This document shows, one piece after another, positions 27,994 through 33,307 of a DNA stretch of 33,307 nucleotides. The stretch is taken from assembly GCA_016875215.1 (NCBI GenBank), contig VGRX01000016.1, positions 1 to 33,307 on the forward strand. The letters are read 5' to 3'. Under the pieces are notes generated by a model. The model was not told the DNA's origin. It worked only from the letters and a program-made list of their open reading frames with translations, and did not search any database. Positions within the stretch are counted from its first letter, which is position 1, and each line of letters opens with the position of its first letter. The stretch is from Deltaproteobacteria bacterium. GTDB lineage: Bacteria > Myxococcota_A > UBA9042 > CAIXZC01. Made by a program: the position numbers and the translations under genes.

Positions 27994-28554
27994 TCATGCC
28001 TCGGGGGTTCCTTTGGTTTCACCGGGCTCGGACTCAGGGGTCTTGCCGCCTTCTTCCTCCTCCTCGGGGGGCGGTTCGGGCGGCCAGACCTCGAACGGGA
28101 TGTCCTTGTCGAGCTTCTCCTTGATGACTTCCCGGGAGAACTTGACCTCGTTGAGGAGGATGCACAGGTACAGCCGGTCCGCGTCGTACTCCTCCAGGAG
28201 CTCCTCCAGGAACACCCGGGCAGCGTCGTCCTCGATGCGGACGATCTTGTCCACTTCCTCGTTGATCGTGCGGACCTTGTTGTACATTGCGTGGTAGAGC
28301 CGGTTGTTGCTCCGGTTCCACAGCGTGGTGATGAGCTGCGCCAGCTCCTCGTTGCCCTTGCCGCGGATCTCCTTGTCGATCATTTCACGGATGCGGCGCT
28401 TCCCGGCCACCTGGAGGCGGTACCCCTTGAAGTAGCGGATGTACATCGGACGGCTGAGGACCTGCACTCCCTTGACGATGTGCTCGATGGGCACGTCCTT
28501 CAGGATGATCTCCAGCTCCTGGTTCAGCGACTTGATGATCTCGACCCCTCTCAT
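27994..28554 (-). CDS. Conserved hypothetical helical protein with acidic/proline tail
   Basis: MRGVEIIKSLNQELEIILKDVPIEHIVKGVQVLSRPMYIRYFKG...; RBS GGGAGG upstream of ATG 28554; tail PPEPPPEEEEEGGKTPESEPGETKGTPEA. Confidence 0.65.
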   Translation of the reverse strand: MRGVEIIKSLNQELEIILKDVPIEHIVKGVQVLSRPMYIRYFKGYRLQVAGKRRIREMIDKEIRGKGNEELAQLITTLWNRSNNRLYHAMYNKVRTINEEVDKIVRIEDDAARVFLEELLEEYDADRLYLCILLNEVKFSREVIKEKLDKDIPFEVWPPEPPPEEEEEGGKTPESEPGETKGTPEA

Positions 28555-28886
28555 CTCGGCCTCCCTGGCGTTCAACCGGCATCGGCTGTGAACTTAGCGC
28601 ACTTCAGAGCAAAAAGCCAGGAGGGAATCGCCGGCCCCGCCGCCTCCCCCGCCAGGTCGTTTTCCCGCCGTCGTCGCGGACAGAGAGTCGCATCCGGTCG
28701 GATGGAGTTGCGTCCCCAGGTGCGTGCAAACATACCCTCCTGGCCCGAGTGTTCCACCGGGCTGCTGGAGTATTTTCCCGCAGGCGCGTGAAGATATCGC
28801 GACGGCTTCCTCTTGAAAAAGCAACTGTCCCGTGGCACTCTGATCTCCGGGTTGTGGATTCCGGTGCGTTTTCGGGGAGGGTTCGG

Positions 28887-31800
28887 ATGAAGATTCGTTT
28901 CCTGGTTGTGCTCTCGATGGGTCTGGTTGCTGCGTGCTCCCCCGGCGGGCCTGCCGGCGGGGATTCGGAGTCGGACGTTCCCCCGGACGTCATGGTCGGC
29001 GACGGTCCTCTGGGAGAGCTCGAAGCAGTTGAGTTCCCCTGCGGCGACGGAATCTGCGATCCGGAGGCCAAGGAGACGTGCAAGACATGCCCCGCAGACT
29101 GCAACGAGTGTGCGGACGTGTGCGGTGACGGCCAGTGCACGGGCGAGGAGTCCTGCACCGACTGTCCGGGTGACTGCGGCGAATGCTGCGGCAACGGGAA
29201 GTGCGAGGGGGAGGAGACCTGCGGCGATTGTCCGGGCGATTGCGGGGTGTGCCCTCCGGTATGCCCCAACGCCAAGTGCGAGGATGGTCCCGAGTACGGA
29301 GATGAGGCGGAGAGCTGCGTGACCTGCCCCGCGGATTGCGGCGAGTGCGACGACGTGTGCGGAGACGACGAGTGTGCGGGGGCGGAGACCTGCACCGACT
29401 GCCCGGAGGATTGCGGCCCGTGCCTGCCCGAGTGTCCCAACGGGAAGTGCGAAGATGCTCCCGAGTTCGGCGAACAGGCGGAGACGTGCGAGACCTGCCC
29501 GGACGACTGCGGTATCTGCCCGGACGAGGATTGCGGCAACGGGGAGTGCCAGGACGAGAAGGAGAGCTGCAAGAACTGCCCCGAGGATTGCGGCCAGTGC
29601 CCGGCGTGCCCGGACGGGACGTGCAACGGCGAGGAGACGTGCGAGACCTGCCCGGACGACTGCTGCGCTCCCCCCTCCTGCGGGGACGGCAAGCTCGACG
29701 CAGGGGAGGAGTGCGACGACGAGAATCTCGAGCCGGACGACGGCTGCGACGACGTGTGCAAGGTGGAGCCCGCCGCGGCGGAACCGGGGGCGATCATCAT
29801 TACCGAGATCCTCAAGAACCCCGCGTTCGTGGACGATTCGGTCGGCGAGTGGTTCGAGCTCTACAACACGACGGAGTCAGACATCGACATCAATGCCTGG
29901 GAGATCAAGGATCTCGGGGTGGACAAGCATCGGATCTTCAAGGCTGGCGGCGTGGTGGTGCCCGCAGAGACCCACGTCGTGCTGGCCAAGAGCGGCGACC
30001 CGTCGGTCAACGGCGGGTTCGAGCCGCTCTACGTGTACGCCTCCTTCAATCTGTCGAACAAGGATGACGAGATCATCCTGCTCTCGGGAAGCACCGAGGT
30101 GGATGTGGTCGCGTACGACAACGGCGAGACGTTCCCCAATGACGTGGGCCGCTCGCTGTCGCTGGACCCGGACAAGTACGACTTCGAGCTCAACGACCTC
30201 GGGGAGAGCTGGTGCTCCGGGCCGCTCACGTTCGGCAAGGGGGACTTCGGCAGCCCGGGGGACGACAACCCGTCGTGCAGCCCGGTCTGCGGGGACGGCA
30301 AGTGCGCCAAGGAAGAAGGGTGCGAGGCCTGCCCCGAGGACTGCGGCGTCTGCCCGCCGAAGTGCAACAACCAGGTCTGCGAGATGGACAAGGACGTGTA
30401 CGGGGACGCTGCGGAGAACTGCTCGGTCTGCCCGGCCGATTGCGGCCCGTGCTGCCCCAACGGCTTCTGCGACTATGGCGAGCAGTGCGGCACCTGCCCG
30501 CAGGATTGCGGCCAGTGCTGCCCCAACGGGCAGTGCGACAACGGCGAGAGCTGCATCACGTGCCCCGACGACTGCGGGACGTGCCAGCCCATCTGCGGCG
30601 ACCAGGTGTGCAACGGCAACGAAACCTGCGAGAGCTGTGCGCAGGATTGCGGTACCTGTCCGGCGGCAGGCTGGTGCAAGCTGTCCGGCAAGGCGGGGGA
30701 CACGGTGATGTGCCAGCTCGCGCTGGCGGCCGAGAATGCGGCCAGCCCCAAGGCCACCGGAATCCAGTTCAAGATCTCGTGGGACAATGCCAAGGTGGGG
30801 CTGGACAAGCTGTCGTGCATGGCCGGCGGCATCGACATGTGCGACCAGTTCAATACGCTGCCCACCGGGCATGCCCTGTCGGTCGTTCCACCCAAAGCGC
30901 AGTGGGCCGGGAACGTCTCGGCTGCCATCTACTACGGCAACGTGCCTCCCAAGGCGATCACCGAGGCCTACCTCGAGGGGGGCAAGGTGGTGGGGAACGG
31001 ATACGTGCTGGACCTCGTGTTCAAGATCAAGCAGCCGATCGATGCGGCAGCCGCCGTTGTCCCGGCATTCACGGACCTCAAGGGGACCGATGCGGTGGCC
31101 AATTCGCTGACCGTAACGATGGACGCGGGGTTGCTCGTGACGTCGGCCGGCGGGGTGGGGCCGAAGTGCGGGGACGGCCAGTGCAACGGTACGGAGACCT
31201 GCACCACCTGCCCGGGTGACTGCGGCGCGTGTCCGAAGTGCGGTGACGCGAAATGCGACCCGGGCGAGAACTGCAACACCTGCCCCGGCGACTGCGGCGC
31301 CTGCTGCCCCAACGGAGCGTGCGACTACGGCGAGACCTGCTCGACCTGTGCGGCCGACTGCGGGGCCTGTCCGGTCTGCGGCGACGCCAAGTGCAACGGC
31401 ACCGAGAACTGCAACACCTGCCCCGGCGATTGCGGCGCCTGCTGTCCCAACGGCAAGTGCGACTTCGGCGAGACCTGCTCGTCCTGTGTGGCCGACTGCG
31501 GTGCCTGTCCAGTCTGCGGGGACGGCAAGTGCAACGGCACCGAGACCTGCACCACCTGCCCGGGTGACTGCGGCGCCTGCCCGCCGGCCGGCTGGTGCAA
31601 GCTGTCGGGCAACAACGGAGCGACCATCTCGTGCAAGCTGAAGCTGGCTGCCGAGAACGCATCGAGCCCGAAAGCCACCGGAATCCAGTTCAAGCTGAAC
31701 TACGACAACGCCAACGTCAGCCTGGAGAAGCTCTCCTGCATGACAGGCGGGCTGGACATGTGCGACCAGTTCAACGCCCTCCTGTCCGGCCATGCCATCG

Positions 31801-32855
31801 GCGTGGCCCCGCCAAAAGCCTCCTGGGCCGGCTCGTTGTCGGTGGCGATCTACTACAGCAACGTGCCGCCCAAGTCGATCACCGACGCGTACATGAACGG
31901 CCTGGTGGTCGTGGGCAACGCAGACGTGCTCGACCTCGTGTTCAAGCTCAAGACGAACATCCCGGCGCAGTCTCCGGTCACGCCGCTTTTCAGCGGCCTG
32001 ACGGCCACTGACGCCGGCGCCAACCCCCTGACCATGACATTCAAGGACGGCCTGTTCACCACCGCAGCGGCGGGGGCGGCCCCGAAGTGCGGGGATGCCC
32101 TGTGCAACGGAACGGAGACCTGCAGCACCTGCCCCGGCGATTGCGGCGCCTGCTGTCCCAACGGCAAAAACGACTTCGGCGAGACCTGCTCCACCTGTGC
32201 GGCGGACTGCGGCGCATGCCCGGTCTGCGGCGACGGCAAGTGCAACGGGACCGAGACGTGCGGGACCTGCCCCTCCGACTGCGGCGCCTGCCCGGTCTGC
32301 GGCGACGGCAAGTGCAACGGGACCGAGACGTGCGGGACCTGCCCCTCCGACTGCGGCGCGTGTCCGACCGGCTGGTGCTCCGTGTCCGGCAACGCGGGGA
32401 CCACCGTCAACTGCAAGCTCAAGATCGCTGCGACCAGCAATACCTCCCCCAAGGCCACCGGAATCCAGTTCAAGGTGGGCTACGACTCGACCAAGGTCTC
32501 CTTGGAGAAGTTCTCGTGCCTGATGGGCGCGCTCGACATGTGCGACCAGTTCAACGCCTTGCTCTCCGGCCACACGCTGAGCGTGGCCCCACCCAAGGGG
32601 CAGTGGGCCGGCAACGTGTCCGTGGCCATCTACTACGGGCAGGTACCCCCCAAGGCGATTACGGAGGCGTACCTCTCGGGCGGAGTGGTCACCGGGAGCG
32701 CTGACGTGCTCGACATCGTGTTCAAGCTGACGCAGACGGTTTCGGCCGGCTCACCGGTCCAGGTGAACCTGACCGACATGGTTGGAACGGACGCCACAGC
32801 GAATTCGCTGACCGTGACATTGCAGAATGGGGTGCTGGTCACTTCAAAGCCATAA
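28887..32855 (+). CDS. Secreted lipoprotein-like Cys-rich multimodular protein: 23 CGDGxCNGxETCxTCPxDCGxC units, one DUF4215-like unit, one LTD domain, three cohesin-like modules
   Basis: Signal MKIRFLVVLSMGLVAAC; DUF4215-like CGDGKLDAGEECDDENLEPDDGCDDVC; LTD IIITEILKNPAFVDDSVGEWFELYNTTESDIDINAWEIKD; three GWCxxSG...ATGIQFKxxxDxxKVxLxKxSC...VLDLVFK modules. Confidence 0.8.
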   Translation: MKIRFLVVLSMGLVAACSPGGPAGGDSESDVPPDVMVGDGPLGELEAVEFPCGDGICDPEAKETCKTCPADCNECADVCGDGQCTGEESCTDCPGDCGECCGNGKCEGEETCGDCPGDCGVCPPVCPNAKCEDGPEYGDEAESCVTCPADCGECDDVCGDDECAGAETCTDCPEDCGPCLPECPNGKCEDAPEFGEQAETCETCPDDCGICPDEDCGNGECQDEKESCKNCPEDCGQCPACPDGTCNGEETCETCPDDCCAPPSCGDGKLDAGEECDDENLEPDDGCDDVCKVEPAAAEPGAIIITEILKNPAFVDDSVGEWFELYNTTESDIDINAWEIKDLGVDKHRIFKAGGVVVPAETHVVLAKSGDPSVNGGFEPLYVYASFNLSNKDDEIILLSGSTEVDVVAYDNGETFPNDVGRSLSLDPDKYDFELNDLGESWCSGPLTFGKGDFGSPGDDNPSCSPVCGDGKCAKEEGCEACPEDCGVCPPKCNNQVCEMDKDVYGDAAENCSVCPADCGPCCPNGFCDYGEQCGTCPQDCGQCCPNGQCDNGESCITCPDDCGTCQPICGDQVCNGNETCESCAQDCGTCPAAGWCKLSGKAGDTVMCQLALAAENAASPKATGIQFKISWDNAKVGLDKLSCMAGGIDMCDQFNTLPTGHALSVVPPKAQWAGNVSAAIYYGNVPPKAITEAYLEGGKVVGNGYVLDLVFKIKQPIDAAAAVVPAFTDLKGTDAVANSLTVTMDAGLLVTSAGGVGPKCGDGQCNGTETCTTCPGDCGACPKCGDAKCDPGENCNTCPGDCGACCPNGACDYGETCSTCAADCGACPVCGDAKCNGTENCNTCPGDCGACCPNGKCDFGETCSSCVADCGACPVCGDGKCNGTETCTTCPGDCGACPPAGWCKLSGNNGATISCKLKLAAENASSPKATGIQFKLNYDNANVSLEKLSCMTGGLDMCDQFNALLSGHAIGVAPPKASWAGSLSVAIYYSNVPPKSITDAYMNGLVVVGNADVLDLVFKLKTNIPAQSPVTPLFSGLTATDAGANPLTMTFKDGLFTTAAAGAAPKCGDALCNGTETCSTCPGDCGACCPNGKNDFGETCSTCAADCGACPVCGDGKCNGTETCGTCPSDCGACPVCGDGKCNGTETCGTCPSDCGACPTGWCSVSGNAGTTVNCKLKIAATSNTSPKATGIQFKVGYDSTKVSLEKFSCLMGALDMCDQFNALLSGHTLSVAPPKGQWAGNVSVAIYYGQVPPKAITEAYLSGGVVTGSADVLDIVFKLTQTVSAGSPVQVNLTDMVGTDATANSLTVTLQNGVLVTSKP
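32217..32360 (+). repeat. Near-perfect 72-bp tandem duplication in coding sequence
   Basis: Units 32217-32288 and 32289-32360 differ only at the last base; each encodes one 24-aa Cys-rich unit. Confidence 0.95.
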
Positions 32856-32868
32856 GGGGAGGAAGACC

Positions 32869-33307
32869 ATGAAGGCGCGTAGTGTGTTGGGGATCCTGAT
32901 CCTGGTTCTATCGTTGGGTGCCGCAGGGAACGCACTGGCCGGCCTGCCGGGAGACGTCACCGGCAACGGCGCCGTGGATGTCTCGGACATCCAGTGCACG
33001 GTGCTGACCGCGCTCAACCCGCAACCCCCGGCCTGCCTGGCGGCGCCGACGGCCGCGGACCTCAACTGCAGCGGGGCCACCGACGTCGTCGACATCCAGT
33101 TGGAGGTCCTGATCGTCCTGTACTACCCGAATCCGGGGTTGCCGGCAGACAAGGACGCGAACAAGAACAACATCGTCGATGCCTGCGAAGGGGCGCCGCC
33201 GGTGTGCGGCAACGGCAAGTGCGAGCCTCCGACCGAGAGCAACGCCAACTGTCCGGCGGATTGCCCCGCATCCGCGTACAAGGCGGGTGACGTGATCATC
33301 ACGGAGA
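32869..33307 (+). CDS. Secreted dockerin-containing protein with Cys-rich unit, truncated by window end
   Basis: Open frame to window edge: MKARSVLGILILVLSLGAAGNALAGLPGDVTGNGAVDVSDIQCTVLTALN...ADLNCSGATDVVDIQLEVLIVLYYPN...DKDANKNNIVDACEGAPPVCGNGKCEPPTESNANCPADCPASAYKAGDVIITE. Two dockerin-type Ca-binding repeats; absent from the ORF track because it has no stop in the window. Confidence 0.8.
   Translation, partial: MKARSVLGILILVLSLGAAGNALAGLPGDVTGNGAVDVSDIQCTVLTALNPQPPACLAAPTAADLNCSGATDVVDIQLEVLIVLYYPNPGLPADKDANKNNIVDACEGAPPVCGNGKCEPPTESNANCPADCPASAYKAGDVIITE

Noticed and set aside
28813-28850. sigma54 or sigma70 promoter upstream of the Cys-rich gene
   Set aside because: TTGAAA to TCTGAT spacing is about 20 nt, and the GG-N10-GC sigma54 pattern is not met.
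29877-32573. 898-aa minus-strand ORF
   Set aside because: Antisense shadow of the Cys-rich repeat gene; its periodicity mirrors the sense-strand repeats.

Overview
High-GC bacterial chromosome segment. The gene repertoire (Cys-rich DUF4215-type repeats, zinc-ribbon Ser/Thr kinase, LTD/cohesin-like secreted proteins) suggests a Myxococcota/Deltaproteobacteria-like lineage, but this is inference only. Left to right: a TPR Ser/Thr kinase; a thiolase, enoyl-CoA hydratase and B12-binding-domain cluster; a DUF1848-like protein; a TPR protein; a YgiQ-type radical SAM protein; a two-gene SNF2 helicase plus N6-adenine methylase module resembling DISARM DrmD-DrmMI without drmA/B/C; a TtcA-like PP-loop gene with one in-frame TGA; a transaldolase-like gene; a NifU-C domain gene; a Cys-rich lipoprotein; a tandem-BMC-like shell protein; pyruvoyl arginine decarboxylase and agmatinase; a membrane glycosyltransferase-like/TPR protein; a rhomboid; a repeat-rich lipoprotein; and at the right edge a secreted protein with 23 Cys-rich units and three cohesin-like modules, followed by a truncated dockerin-bearing gene. 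Main discoveries: (1) two candidate selenoprotein genes missed by ordinary ORF calling, a 57-codon membrane peptide (9099-9272, minus) and the TtcA-like gene (16139-16849, minus). Each has an in-frame TGA followed, 19 nt later, by a stem-loop whose apical loop starts NGG, as in bacterial SECIS elements. (2) A stand-alone helicase/methylase candidate defence module. (3) A cohesin/dockerin gene pair at the right edge. (4) A 40-bp REP-like repeat family and repeats inserted in frame inside a membrane protein. All calls come from reading the sequence; no database searches were run.
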